64,000 nt of DNA. Source: Terrimesophilobacter sp038243605. GTDB taxonomy: Bacteria; Actinomycetota; Actinomycetes; Actinomycetales; Microbacteriaceae. The stretch covers positions 143,667-207,666 of the forward strand of contig JBBSQX010000003.1 in NCBI GenBank assembly GCA_038243605.1, read 5' to 3'. Below are positions 18,300-27,195 of the stretch, piece after piece. A model generated the notes under the pieces. It had not been told where the DNA came from. It ran no database searches and saw only the letters and a list, made by a program, of their open reading frames with translations. Each line of letters begins with the position of its first letter. Position 1 is the first letter of the stretch. Made by a program: the position numbers and the translations under genes.

Positions 18300-19052
18300 A
18301 TGGCGCAGTCATCCCTCACCGTAGACGAGCGCGCCGATCGGGTGCATGCTGTTCTCAATCGACCTGAACTTCGAAATGCTATAGATCAGCAGCTTATTGA
18401 CGAATTGCACGCGCTCTGTGAGCGGTTGGAGAAGGAGCCCAAGCTCCTCGTCATTTCGGGTGCTGGCGGAACCTTTGCGTCGGGAGCTGATATCAATCAG
18501 CTGCGCGAACGAGGCCGTGCGGAGGCGCTGCAAGGCATTAATACTCGCGCTTTTCAGCGCATTGCCGCCCTTCCGATGCCCGTCATTGCGGCGATAGATG
18601 GCTACGCGCTTGGTGGAGGTGCAGAGCTGGCCTACGCGTGCGATTTTCGTATTGCCAGCACGAGCGTCAAGATCGGTAACCCCGAGGTGGGCCTGGGCAT
18701 TTTGGCCGGTTCTGGGGCAACGTGGCGATTGCTTGAGCTCGTCGGCGAACCGGTGGCGAAGGAGATTCTTCTTGCCGGCCGCGTGCTGACGGCGAGCGAG
18801 GCGCTAGCGCTGCGGCTCGTCTCGGAGGTTGTGGAGCCGGAAGAGCTGCTTTTCGCGGCCGACGCACTTGCCGACAAAATTTTGACCAACGACCCTGCCG
18901 CACTGATGGCCACCAAGCGAGTGTTGGCTGCCCCTCGCAGCGCCCATCCGCAGGTGGATCTCGACGAGCAGGCGGTGCTGTTCGAGTCGGACCAAAAGTA
19001 TGCGCGTATGACAGCATTCCTTGAGCGTCGTGCCACGAAGGGTAAGAAATGA
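18300..19052 (+). CDS. paaF: Enoyl-CoA hydratase (PaaF-like)
   Basis: A 250-residue crotonase-fold hydratase. Both catalytic glutamates are present: E109 in ALGGGAEL and E129 in GNPEVGLG, so it should hydrate 2,3-unsaturated acyl-CoA. The oxyanion region FASGADINQ is normal. It starts at ATG 18300 behind GGCGGAG and overlaps the dehydrogenase gene by ATGA. In phenylacetate breakdown this step hydrates 2,3-dehydroadipyl-CoA. The operator-like site just upstream and the order F-H-Z support that role, though the enzyme could be a general beta-oxidation hydratase. Confidence 0.8.
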   Translation: MAQSSLTVDERADRVHAVLNRPELRNAIDQQLIDELHALCERLEKEPKLLVISGAGGTFASGADINQLRERGRAEALQGINTRAFQRIAALPMPVIAAIDGYALGGGAELAYACDFRIASTSVKIGNPEVGLGILAGSGATWRLLELVGEPVAKEILLAGRVLTASEALALRLVSEVVEPEELLFAADALADKILTNDPAALMATKRVLAAPRSAHPQVDLDEQAVLFESDQKYARMTAFLERRATKGKK

Positions 19053-19912
19053 TCGCGGTTCCTTCCAACATTGGTGTGCTCGGCGGTGGGCGGATGGGTG
19101 CTGGAATCGCCCACGCCTTTGTGCTTGCCGGGGCTCGCGTGGCCGTGGTGGAGCGTGATGATGAGAGTGTGGCGATGGCGCGCGAACGCGTTCTCGCTGC
19201 GCTGGCCGCGAGTTTTACACGAGGAACAACCACAGAGTCGCTCCATGATCTCAGCGCGCGCGTTCGAGTGGACACCGATGTCGCAATATTCGCGGAGGCC
19301 GGACTCGTTGTCGAAGCCGTGCCAGAGTCCCTCGAACTTAAAGTGGATGCGCTTGCTAGGGCGGAGGCCGCCGTGGCGCCTGAAGCGTGGCTGGCTAGCA
19401 ACACTTCGTCGATCTCCATCACAACTCTCGCGAACAGTTTGGTTCGGCCAGAACAGTTCCTCGGTATGCATTTCTTCAACCCTGTGCCATCGTCGAAACT
19501 CGTCGAGATCGTGGTGGGGGAGCAGACCTCGCCCGAGCTTGTCACTGCCGCAGAAGGCTGGGTGCGCGCACTTGGTAAAACGCCGATCACGGTGAAGGAT
19601 GTGCCAGGGTTCGCGAGCTCCCGCTTGGGTCTTGCGCTCGGTTTGGAAGCAATCCGCATGCTCGAAGACGGCGTCGCGACCGCCGAAGACATTGATGCCG
19701 CGATGGTGCTTGGCTACGGACATCCGATGGGCCCGTTGAAGCTCACGGATGTTGTCGGCCTTGACGTGCGCCTCGGTATCGCGGCGTACCTGCAGGCGAT
19801 GCTCGGTGAGCGGTTTGCGCCACCGAAGCTCCTGCGCGAGATGGTGGAGCGCGGGGAGCTTGGTCGAAAGGCCGGCAAAGGTTTTTACGATTGGCCGGAG
19901 GAGCAAAAATGA
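19049..19912 (+). CDS. paaH: 3-hydroxyacyl-CoA dehydrogenase (PaaH-like)
   Basis: A 287-residue NAD-dependent 3-hydroxyacyl-CoA dehydrogenase. The N-terminal Rossmann loop is GGGRMGAGIAH, the catalytic His is in GMHFFNPVPSSKLVE, and the C-terminal helical domain has FASSRLGLALGLEA and GYGHPMGPLKLTD. In the paa route it would oxidise 3-hydroxyadipyl-CoA to 3-oxoadipyl-CoA. It is coupled by four-base overlaps to the hydratase before it and to paaZ after it. Length and motifs match the 3-hydroxybutyryl-CoA dehydrogenase group, so it may also act on C4 substrates. Confidence 0.82.
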   Translation: MIAVPSNIGVLGGGRMGAGIAHAFVLAGARVAVVERDDESVAMARERVLAALAASFTRGTTTESLHDLSARVRVDTDVAIFAEAGLVVEAVPESLELKVDALARAEAAVAPEAWLASNTSSISITTLANSLVRPEQFLGMHFFNPVPSSKLVEIVVGEQTSPELVTAAEGWVRALGKTPITVKDVPGFASSRLGLALGLEAIRMLEDGVATAEDIDAAMVLGYGHPMGPLKLTDVVGLDVRLGIAAYLQAMLGERFAPPKLLREMVERGELGRKAGKGFYDWPEEQK

Positions 19913-21993
19913 GTGGAATAGAAGTGACCACAGTTATTCCCAGCTACCTGATGGATGAGTGGTGGACGCCTCGAAGCGGTACCGCCACTGCCATTCTTGA
20001 TGCGAGCACGGGCGAGACGGTGGCGTCGGCAAACGTTGCCGGTATCGACATCCCCGCGGTGATTGAGTACGCGCGCACGGTAGGGCAGGCCGGTCTCGGC
20101 GCACTGACAATCCACGAGCGGGCATTGAAGCTCAAAGAGCTTGCGCAGTACCTGAACGGCAAGCGTGATGAGCTCTACGCGGTCTCAGCACAGTCTGGTG
20201 CAACGCGCGGCGACTCGATGGTCGACATCGACGGTGGCATTGGCGTGCTGTTTACTTTCAGTTCAAAGGGCCGCCGTGAGCTTCCCAACTCGAACGTTGT
20301 TGTCGATGGCAACGCTGAAGTGCTCTCAAAGGATGGCTCCTTCATCGGTCACCACATTTTTACGCGCCTGCCCGGTGTTGCCGTGCAGATTAATGCGTTC
20401 AATTTTCCGGTGTGGGGGATGCTCGAGAAATTCGCGCCTGCCTTCATCGCCGGTGTGCCGACGATTGCGAAGCCTGCGACACCCACGGCATACGTGGCCG
20501 AAGCCGCTGTGCGCATGATGGTGGAATCCGGCATTCTTCCCGACGGCTCACTGCAGCTGATCTCCGGCTCAGCACGCGACCTCATCGACCACCTCGACTA
20601 CCGCGACCTCGTGGGCTTCACTGGCTCGGCATCCACCGCAAATGCGTTGCGCTCACACCCGAACGTGGTGCACGGCGGGGTGCGATTCACGGGTGAAACC
20701 GACTCGCTCAACGCCGCAATTCTGGGACCGGATGCCGTGGCCGGCACACCAGAGTTCGACGCGTACATCAAGTCTCTTGTCACCGAGATGACCGTCAAGG
20801 CTGGGCAGAAGTGCACGAGCATTCGCCGCGCGATCGTGCCGGCCACGCTCGTGGACGATGTCATCGCCGCCGCTACTGCCCGCATCGCCGAGCGCATCGT
20901 CGTGGGGGACCCCCGTGCCGAAGGCGTGACGATGGGCGCGCTCGTGAGTCGCGAGCAGAAAGTCGAAGTCACGGCGCGCGTGCGGGAGCTTGTTGCCGCG
21001 GGGGGTGAGATTGTTCTCGGTTCGCTCGACGAGCCCGAGGTACGGCGCGCAGATGGCTCCACTGGCACTGCGCCAGAGGGCGCTTTCATGCAGCCGATAA
21101 TCCTGCATTTTGCCGATGCCCTGGCGACGGCCGCGCACACCATCGAAGCATTTGGCCCCGTGTCGTCCGTCATCGGCTACGACACTGTCGACGAAGCTGT
21201 GGCGCTTGCCGCGCTCGGTGGTGGCTCGCTCGTTGCGACGGTCGCAACCCATGACCCGGATGTTGCCCGCACCGTGATCGAGGGCATCGCCGCCCACCAC
21301 GGCCGCACGCTCATCCTCGACCGGGACGACGCACGCTCGAGCACAGGTCACGGGTCACCGGTGCCGCACCTCATCCACGGTGGGCCGGGCCGCGCTGGAG
21401 GGGGAGAAGAGCTTGGCGGAATCCGCTCAGTGTTCCATCACATGCAGCGCACGGCGGTGCAGGGGTCGCCAGCGATGCTCACCGCCATCACCGGGCAATG
21501 GTTCACGGGAGCGCCGCGCAACTTTGAGGGAACGCATCCGTTCCGTAAGTCGATTGCCGAGCTGCGCATCGGTGACGCAATTGCCTCCCCGCTGCGTGAG
21601 ATCACGCTCGACGACATCTCGGCGTTCGCTGAGGAGACCGGCGACAAGTTCTACGCGCACACGAACGAAGAAGCGGCGGCGGCTAACCCGTTCTTCCCTG
21701 GCATCGTCGCGCACGGTTACCTGCTCGTGTCGTGGGCGGCAGGGCTGTTCGTCGATCCAGAGCCCGGTCCTGTGCTCGCGAACTACGGGCTGGAGAACCT
21801 ACGGTTCATCACGCCCGTGTCGCCTGGCGACAGTATCCGGGTCACGCTGACGGCGAAAAAGATCACGCCTCGCGAAACGGATGAGTACGGGGAGGTCTGC
21901 TGGGACGCGATCATCCACAACCAGAACGATGAGATCGTGGCCACATACGACGTGCTCACTCTCGTTGCGAAGGTGTGGCCGACCGCGGGGTAG
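19909..21993 (+). CDS. paaZ: PaaZ: oxepin-CoA hydrolase / aldehyde dehydrogenase
   Basis: A 694-residue bifunctional enzyme of phenylacetate catabolism. It opens oxepin-CoA and then oxidises the aldehyde to 3-oxo-5,6-dehydrosuberyl-CoA. Residues 1 to about 520 form the aldehyde dehydrogenase, with E263 in TGETDSLN and the nucleophile C302 in GQKCTS. The C-terminal MaoC hot-dog domain has D579 and H584 in GDKFYAHTN, the same spacing as the catalytic Asp-His pair of E. coli PaaZ. The start is ATG 19909 within the ATGA overlap with paaH. Both active sites look complete. Confidence 0.92.
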   Translation: MSGIEVTTVIPSYLMDEWWTPRSGTATAILDASTGETVASANVAGIDIPAVIEYARTVGQAGLGALTIHERALKLKELAQYLNGKRDELYAVSAQSGATRGDSMVDIDGGIGVLFTFSSKGRRELPNSNVVVDGNAEVLSKDGSFIGHHIFTRLPGVAVQINAFNFPVWGMLEKFAPAFIAGVPTIAKPATPTAYVAEAAVRMMVESGILPDGSLQLISGSARDLIDHLDYRDLVGFTGSASTANALRSHPNVVHGGVRFTGETDSLNAAILGPDAVAGTPEFDAYIKSLVTEMTVKAGQKCTSIRRAIVPATLVDDVIAAATARIAERIVVGDPRAEGVTMGALVSREQKVEVTARVRELVAAGGEIVLGSLDEPEVRRADGSTGTAPEGAFMQPIILHFADALATAAHTIEAFGPVSSVIGYDTVDEAVALAALGGGSLVATVATHDPDVARTVIEGIAAHHGRTLILDRDDARSSTGHGSPVPHLIHGGPGRAGGGEELGGIRSVFHHMQRTAVQGSPAMLTAITGQWFTGAPRNFEGTHPFRKSIAELRIGDAIASPLREITLDDISAFAEETGDKFYAHTNEEAAAANPFFPGIVAHGYLLVSWAAGLFVDPEPGPVLANYGLENLRFITPVSPGDSIRVTLTAKKITPRETDEYGEVCWDAIIHNQNDEIVATYDVLTLVAKVWPTAG

Positions 21994-22016
21994 CGTCAGC
22001 GCCGTAGGCTGGGGCG

Positions 22017-23342
22017 ATGGGCACGATCCGACGGGTCTTCGATAGGTTGCTCAAGATCGATGCACAGGCGGAGCACGATCTGCCGGAGGCTGTCAAGCGA
22101 AACCTGCCCGGCAATGCACTACGTCTCATTGGTGCGACGGCACTGCAGGGTTCGGGCGACCAAGTTGTCAAAGCATCCACCGTTTTGCCGTGGCTGTTTC
22201 ACGCGCTCGGCGTTCCCGTGGCGCTCGTCGGGCTGCTGGTGCCCATCCGTGAATCCGGCTCGATGCTGCCGCAAGCGCTGCTGACCCCGCTCATCCTGCG
22301 CGTGCGTCGACGCAAGTGGGTGTTTGTTGCCGGTGCCCTTGTGCAGGCGGCGATGGTGGCGGCGATGGCCCTTGTTGCGGCGTTCGCCAATGGCCTGCTG
22401 GCGGGTGTGCTCATTCTGATTGCACTCGCGGTGTTCTCACTTGGTCGAAGCCTGTCGTCAATCTCGTCAAAGGATGTTTTGGGCCGCACAGTGCCGAAAG
22501 GCACGAGAGGTCAAATTAGCGGTCTGTCAACAATGGTTTCCGGCATCGTGGCGATCTCTCTCGGTCTTGTGCTGCGGATCGTGGGCGGTGGTGATGCGCC
22601 GATCTGGATGCTCGTCGCGCTACTCGTCGGCGGTTCCGTCATGTGGATTCTCGCCGCTCTCGTTTATGCCGGCGTGCGTGAGCCCGTGCGCGCGGCCGCT
22701 CACCACCACAGCGACATGCCCGCAGTGGCCGAGGGCCTGCGAACAGCCGTGACGCTACTGCGGGAGGACGCACCATTTCGGCGGTTCGTCATCGTGCGCA
22801 GCCTTCTGCTCGTCTCAGCGCTCAGCCCGCCGTTCGTTGTGTCCATCGCCGTGTCATCCGGTGCCGGAGCACTTAGCGGGCTTGGTGGGTTCATCATTGC
22901 CTCTGGCCTTTCTGCCATTATCGGGGGGCCCGTGTTCGGTCGGTTCGCGGACCGAGCGAGTCGCAGCCTCATGGCGGTGGGCGCAGGCCTGGCGTCGATC
23001 GTGCTCGCACTGATGCTCGTGGTGACCGGATTGCCGGGCTTCGACGGCAATACCGCATGGGGTGCTGGCGTGTTCATTGCGACGTACTTCATTCTCACGT
23101 TCGTGCACACCGGGGTTCGGGTGGCCCGCAAAACCTATGTCGTGGACATGGCGAAGGGCGACCAACGCACCGAGTACGTGGCGGTGTCGAACTCAGCCAT
23201 GGGTGTCATCCTGCTTGCGGCGGGAGGCATCAGCTCGCTGCTGGCGCTGTGGGGTGCTGTGTGGGCAATCATGTTTCTTGCCGCACTGGGGCTCGTCGGG
23301 GTCGTTGCAGCGTCGAAGCTGCCGGATGTGTCGGCCCACTGA
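22017..23342 (+). CDS. MFS transporter
   Basis: A 441-residue multi-pass membrane protein with about twelve hydrophobic segments, of the major facilitator type. It starts 24 bp after paaZ, so it is probably cotranscribed and may import phenylacetate or export an intermediate (inference). The N-terminal 35 residues are hydrophilic. LLVPIRESGSMLPQ and GRSLSSISSKDVLGRTVPKGTRGQ are cytoplasmic loops of the kind that follow transmembrane helices 2 and 4. The exact subfamily is not recognised. Its end is 20 bp from the convergent permease gene. Confidence 0.75.
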   Translation: MGTIRRVFDRLLKIDAQAEHDLPEAVKRNLPGNALRLIGATALQGSGDQVVKASTVLPWLFHALGVPVALVGLLVPIRESGSMLPQALLTPLILRVRRRKWVFVAGALVQAAMVAAMALVAAFANGLLAGVLILIALAVFSLGRSLSSISSKDVLGRTVPKGTRGQISGLSTMVSGIVAISLGLVLRIVGGGDAPIWMLVALLVGGSVMWILAALVYAGVREPVRAAAHHHSDMPAVAEGLRTAVTLLREDAPFRRFVIVRSLLLVSALSPPFVVSIAVSSGAGALSGLGGFIIASGLSAIIGGPVFGRFADRASRSLMAVGAGLASIVLALMLVVTGLPGFDGNTAWGAGVFIATYFILTFVHTGVRVARKTYVVDMAKGDQRTEYVAVSNSAMGVILLAAGGISSLLALWGAVWAIMFLAALGLVGVVAASKLPDVSAH

Positions 23343-23361
23343 GACCTTTCAATACCGGATG

Positions 23362-24621
23362 TCAGTTAGCTTTCGACCACATGCGCCGCACCACTAGGCG
23401 GTAGCCAATGCCGATGATGAGGACGACAATTCCGGCAATCACAGAAGCCGGCGGCAGCGTCAGCACCAGCACGATGCAGGCGATGGCACCGAGAACCTGG
23501 AACGCGCGCGGGTAGCGGCGGTGTTCCTTGTCCTGAGTGAACGCGGACGCATTCGCGATGAAGTAGTAGAGCAGAACCCCGAATGAGGAGAACCCGATTG
23601 CCCCGCGCAGGTCGCTGAACATCACGATGACGCTGACGATGATGGCGAGGGCGATCTCTGCGCGATGCGGCACCTTGTAACGCGGATGAATAGCGCTGAG
23701 AACGCGGGGGAGATCCCCATTTCGCGCCATAGCCAGACTGGTGCGGCCGATGCCGGCGATGAGTGCAAGAAGCGCGCCGAGGGAGGCTGCCGCTGCCCCG
23801 ATCGCGACAGCGGGCCCTGCCCAACTCCCCGTGCTCGCAGTCACCACGTCAACGAGCGGCGCGGTGGAGGTGGCGAGTTGCACCGGCCCAATGGTAATGA
23901 GCGTGGTGACGGCGATGAGGGCGTACACGCCGAAGACGATGAACAGAGCCACCATGATTGCTCGCGGAATTGTGCGTTGTGGTTCTTTCACTTCTTCGCC
24001 CAAGGTGGCGATACGCGCGTATCCGGCGAAGGCAAAAAACAGTAGGCCCGCTGACTGGAGGATGCCGTACCAGCCGTGAGTGAAGAGGTCTGATCCTAGG
24101 TCGAGTGCGTGGGGTGTTCCACCGGAGAGCCCCACGACGACGATGACGACGAGCACACCGATCACGAGCGTCACGATGATCTTGGTGAGTGTTGCTGTGC
24201 GTCTGATCCCAAAATAGTTCACGGCGGTGAGGGCGAGAATTGCCGCGATGGCGGCAGGCTTCTGCCATCCGGCGGGCACAGCGTAGCTGGCGAAGGTGAG
24301 GGCCATGGCGGCGCAGCTCGCCGTTTTGCCAATGACGAAACTCCAGCCGGCCATAAAGCCCGGCCACTCGCCGAGGCGTTCGCGGCCGTAGACATAGGTG
24401 CCGCCGGAGGTCGGATACTGCGCTGCGAGTTGTGCGGAGGATGTCGCATTGCAGTACGCGACGACCGCAGCAATGATGAGGCCGATGAGGAGGCCGGCGC
24501 CAGCGGCTGCAGCGGCGGGCGCGAACGACGCGAATATCCCCGCACCGATCATCGATCCAAGACCGATGGAGACGGCGTCAACCGTGCCTAGCCTTCTCGC
24601 GAGTGCAGGGCTCGAGCTCAT
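23362..24621 (-). CDS. APC-family amino acid permease
   Basis: A 419-residue permease of the amino acid-polyamine-organocation family with about twelve membrane segments. The conserved first helix GLGSMIGAGIFASFAPAA is diagnostic, as is the GGTYVYGRERLGEWPGFMAGW segment at helix 3. ATG 24621 is chosen; GTG 24627 is an alternative two residues earlier. It sits between the convergent MFS gene and paaR on the same strand as paaR and could be the last gene of the paaI-paaR unit. Uptake of an aromatic or other amino acid feeding the paa route would fit, but this is inference. Confidence 0.82.
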   Translation of the reverse strand: MSSSPALARRLGTVDAVSIGLGSMIGAGIFASFAPAAAAAGAGLLIGLIIAAVVAYCNATSSAQLAAQYPTSGGTYVYGRERLGEWPGFMAGWSFVIGKTASCAAMALTFASYAVPAGWQKPAAIAAILALTAVNYFGIRRTATLTKIIVTLVIGVLVVIVVVGLSGGTPHALDLGSDLFTHGWYGILQSAGLLFFAFAGYARIATLGEEVKEPQRTIPRAIMVALFIVFGVYALIAVTTLITIGPVQLATSTAPLVDVVTASTGSWAGPAVAIGAAAASLGALLALIAGIGRTSLAMARNGDLPRVLSAIHPRYKVPHRAEIALAIIVSVIVMFSDLRGAIGFSSFGVLLYYFIANASAFTQDKEHRRYPRAFQVLGAIACIVLVLTLPPASVIAGIVVLIIGIGYRLVVRRMWSKAN

Positions 24622-24645
24622 TGGCACCAGTCTAGGGATTACCCG

Positions 24646-25239
24646 CTACTGCGTGCGCACGCCACCGAACGCGATCGTCACGATGTCGTTCGCGACATCC
24701 TCTGCGCTGACCGGTCCGCCAGGGCGGTACCAGTCCACGACGGAGCCGATCATCCCGAACAGCAAGCGTGTCGTTGTGCGCGCGTCAATGTCTTTGCGGA
24801 TGTCTCCTTCATTGCGTGCTTCTTCGACAAGTTCGGCGATGACATGGTTGAACTTGCGGCGACGTTCCACAGCGTTGCGCTCAATCTCGGTGTTGCCGCG
24901 GAGGCGCAGCAGCAGCGTAACGAAGGGCAGCTGGTCGGTGAGCACGCCAACGGAGGAGCGCAGCACGTACATGAGCTTGTCGATCGCGGAGCCGGTGGAG
25001 GCAAGCGGGTCGATCAGGATCGCCTCAAGACTGTCGAGGGCGCGGTCGAGCGCGAGTTCGAGAAGGTGCTCTTTGCTTGGCACGTGATGGTAGATCGCCG
25101 ACTTGGTGATGCCGAGCTTCTCGGAAAGCATGCCCATGGAGGTGGCGTCGTACCCGTGCTGGATGAAAATTTCAGCTGCGACGAGGAGGATCGACTCTTG
25201 GTCGTGGTTTTGCCGGATGGGTGTTGCCGTGTCAGTCAT
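24646..25239 (-). CDS. paaR: TetR-family regulator (PaaR-like)
   Basis: A 197-residue TetR-type repressor. The helix-turn-helix spans about residues 16-62 with AAEIFIQHGYDATSMGMLSEKLGITKSAIYHHVPSKEHLL. In actinobacteria PaaR is released from DNA by phenylacetyl-CoA. Its ATG overlaps the paaI stop (ATGA), and the pair is divergent from paaABCDE. Two near-identical operator-like sites, one in this divergent region and one before paaF, support the assignment. Direct ligand evidence is of course not visible in sequence. Confidence 0.75.
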   Translation of the reverse strand: MTDTATPIRQNHDQESILLVAAEIFIQHGYDATSMGMLSEKLGITKSAIYHHVPSKEHLLELALDRALDSLEAILIDPLASTGSAIDKLMYVLRSSVGVLTDQLPFVTLLLRLRGNTEIERNAVERRRKFNHVIAELVEEARNEGDIRKDIDARTTTRLLFGMIGSVVDWYRPGGPVSAEDVANDIVTIAFGGVRTQ

Positions 25240-25730
25240 GATGCTTTCTCCGTCACTGTGTGCTCGGACTTTATGTTCGCCGCTGTGCTTGCTACTGTGC
25301 TCGCCGCTTTCATGTGCTCCGGGTTAACAATCCGGCCGTGCCCACGGTACTCGGCGATGATCCCGTCGCTGTTCCGCACTTCAACATCGCAAATCACACT
25401 TCGGCCTCTCTGGGATCGCACGCCCGCGGTGGCCGTGAGAAGGTCACCGGTATGCCCAGGGGAAAAGTAGGTGATGTCGGCGCCGGAGGAGACGACGAGT
25501 GTGCTTTCTGAGTTGCACGCCATCGCAAAGGCAGTGTCGGCGAGGGTGAACACCAAGCCGCCGTGCACGATCTGATGACCGTTCACCATGTCCTCGCGCA
25601 CCAGCATGGTGACCACGGCGTGACCCTCAGTCATCTCCACGACATCCATGCCGAGAAGTTCGGTGGAGGCGCGGTCGCCCTTCAACATTGTGTCGGGGCG
25701 CGCATATTCTGCGGTTGGAGCGTTGCTCAT
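25236..25730 (-). CDS. paaI: PaaI hot-dog thioesterase
   Basis: A 164-residue hot-dog-fold acyl-CoA thioesterase. The motif NGHQIVHGGLVFTLADTAFA is the PaaI signature (His-Gly-Gly with the catalytic Asp). PaaI frees CoA from hydroxylated phenylacetyl-CoA dead-end products, relieving CoA sequestration. The C-terminal 35 residues are Ala/Ser/Thr-rich and look like an unstructured tail. It is the first gene of the minus-strand unit and lies about 120 bp from paaA across a shared operator region. Confidence 0.88.
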   Translation of the reverse strand: MSNAPTAEYARPDTMLKGDRASTELLGMDVVEMTEGHAVVTMLVREDMVNGHQIVHGGLVFTLADTAFAMACNSESTLVVSSGADITYFSPGHTGDLLTATAGVRSQRGRSVICDVEVRNSDGIIAEYRGHGRIVNPEHMKAASTVASTAANIKSEHTVTEKAS

Positions 25731-25732
25731 CG

Positions 25733-25761
25733 TTGACCACCTATCTGTCGGATGTTAGCCT
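25733..25761 (+). promoter_or_regulatory. Candidate promoter of paaABCDE
   Basis: TTGACC (25733-25738) and TAGCCT (25756-25761) are spaced by 17 bases and read towards paaA. The operator-like site begins ten bases downstream, where a bound repressor would block start of transcription. Confidence 0.4.
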
Positions 25762-25770
25762 AGGCCAAAG

Positions 25771-25792
25771 CCTAAACGAACGGTCGGTCAGT
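25771..25792. promoter_or_regulatory. Candidate PaaR operator between paaI and paaA
   Basis: The site holds CCTAAACGAACGGTCGGTC and continues to base 25792. Apart from its ends it matches the site at 18235-18256. On the reverse strand, ACTGACCGACCGTTCG matches the corynebacterial PaaR palindrome as I recall it at 14 of its 16 fixed positions. It lies in the divergent space of paaI-paaR and paaABCDE and would control both. Confidence 0.65.
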
Positions 25793-25852
25793 TGCTAGTG
25801 TGACTGTTTCTCGTACAACACCGACCGCCCCCGAATTTGAAGGTGACAAGCA

Positions 25853-26890
25853 ATGGCGCCCAGTGCAACCCCAAGCGGAGTATCCCCACAAGGAGCATCC
25901 ACAGCCGAGATCGAAGCCAGGTCCGAGGAGGACAGCGCCGGTCGTGCCCACTTCGATGAGCTCATCGCCGCAGACCAGCGTGTGGAGCCCACCGACTGGA
26001 TGCCGGAAGGCTACCGCAAAACTCTCATTCGTCAGGTGTCACAGCACGCGCACTCCGAGATCATCGGTATGCAGCCGGAGGGCAACTGGATCACGCGCGC
26101 ACCGAGCCTCAAGCGCAAAGCGATCTTGATGGCGAAGGTGCAAGACGAGGCCGGTCACGGGCTCTACTTGTATTCTGCAGCCCAGACTCTTGGAATCACC
26201 CGCAATCAGATGACGGAAGACCTCATCTCTGGCAAGGCGAAGTATTCTTCGATCTTCAACTATCCAACCCCGACCTGGGCGGACATGGGCTCGATTGGTT
26301 GGCTCGTGGATGGCGCTGCCATTTGCAATCAGGTGCCGCTGTGTCGTGCCTCTTACGGCCCGTATGCGCGTGCGATGGTGCGCGTCTGTAAGGAAGAGTC
26401 GTTCCATCAGAGACAGGGTTTTGAGATTCTGCTGCACCTCTCCAAGGGCACGAAAGGGCAGCACGAGATGGCCCAGGAGTCAGTGAACCGCTGGTACGCA
26501 CCGGCCCTGATGATGTTTGGTCCGCCGGATGGCGACTCGCCAAACTCCGCCCAGAGCATGGCCTGGAACATCAAGCGTTTCAGCAACGATGACCTGCGCC
26601 AGCGGTTCTTAGACATGATCGTTCCCCAGGCCGAAGTGCTGGGCCTCACGCTGCCAGACCCCGACATCAAGTGGAACGAGGAGCGCGGTCACTACGACTT
26701 CGGCGAGCTTGACTGGTCAGAATTCACTGAAGTGTTGAAGGGGCGTGGGCCCGCAAACGCTATTCGTTTAGAGCGTCGCCGCACTGCGCACGAAGACGGA
26801 GCATGGGTGCGAGAGGCTGCGGCAGCGTATGCCGAGCGCTCTCGTGTCATGGCACAGAAGTTGCAGACTATGAAAGCGAAGGCAGCCTGA
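25853..26890 (+). CDS. paaA: PaaA: phenylacetyl-CoA epoxidase catalytic subunit
   Basis: A 345-residue di-iron oxygenase alpha subunit that converts phenylacetyl-CoA to the ring 1,2-epoxide with O2. Iron-ligand segments are seen in AKVQDEAGHGLYLYSAA and RVCKEESFHQRQGFEIL, each giving Glu and His ligands. The PEGNWITRAPSLKRK segment is a known PaaA block. The start is ATG 25853 behind AAGGTGA. It heads the paaABCDE operon, with PaaC as structural partner and PaaE as reductase. The first 35 residues vary and are probably flexible. Confidence 0.95.
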   Translation: MAPSATPSGVSPQGASTAEIEARSEEDSAGRAHFDELIAADQRVEPTDWMPEGYRKTLIRQVSQHAHSEIIGMQPEGNWITRAPSLKRKAILMAKVQDEAGHGLYLYSAAQTLGITRNQMTEDLISGKAKYSSIFNYPTPTWADMGSIGWLVDGAAICNQVPLCRASYGPYARAMVRVCKEESFHQRQGFEILLHLSKGTKGQHEMAQESVNRWYAPALMMFGPPDGDSPNSAQSMAWNIKRFSNDDLRQRFLDMIVPQAEVLGLTLPDPDIKWNEERGHYDFGELDWSEFTEVLKGRGPANAIRLERRRTAHEDGAWVREAAAAYAERSRVMAQKLQTMKAKAA

Positions 26891-27195
26891 TGAGTTCACC
26901 CGGAGCAGACGCCACAGAGTCTTGGCCACTGTGGGAAGTTTTCGTGCGATCCTCGCGCGGCCTCTCGCACCTTCACGCGGGTTCGCTGCACGCGCCGGAT
27001 GCCGAAATGGCGGTGCGGAACGCCCGTGACCTGTACACACGCCGCAACGAGGGCGTCTCGGTGTGGGTGGTGCCGTCGAGTGAGATCACGGCATCCGACC
27101 CCGACGCGAAGGGTGCTTTCTTTGAGAGCCCGCGCGGCAAGGAGTACCGTCACGCGAGCTATTACACGGCGTCGGAGGGTGTGAAGCACCTGTGA
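26890..27195 (+). CDS. paaB: PaaB: phenylacetyl-CoA epoxidase subunit
   Basis: A 101-residue small subunit of the phenylacetyl-CoA epoxygenase. WEVFVRSSRGLSHLHAGSLHAPDAEMAVRNARDLYTRR is the hallmark block of PaaB. ATG 26890 overlaps the last base of the paaA stop codon (TGATG). The upstream extension of the same frame to 26803 lies inside paaA and is not used. PaaB bridges PaaAC dimers in the known complex. It ends in a GTGA overlap with paaC. Confidence 0.93.
   Translation: MSSPGADATESWPLWEVFVRSSRGLSHLHAGSLHAPDAEMAVRNARDLYTRRNEGVSVWVVPSSEITASDPDAKGAFFESPRGKEYRHASYYTASEGVKHL

Noticed and set aside
18632..19906. Long minus-strand frames opposite paaF-paaH
   Set aside because: They mirror the codon bias of the real genes and show no family motif.
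24646..25239. T-box or riboswitch-like leaders at paa, bkd and proS genes
   Set aside because: Only short palindromes were seen; no T-box sequence or recognised riboswitch core.
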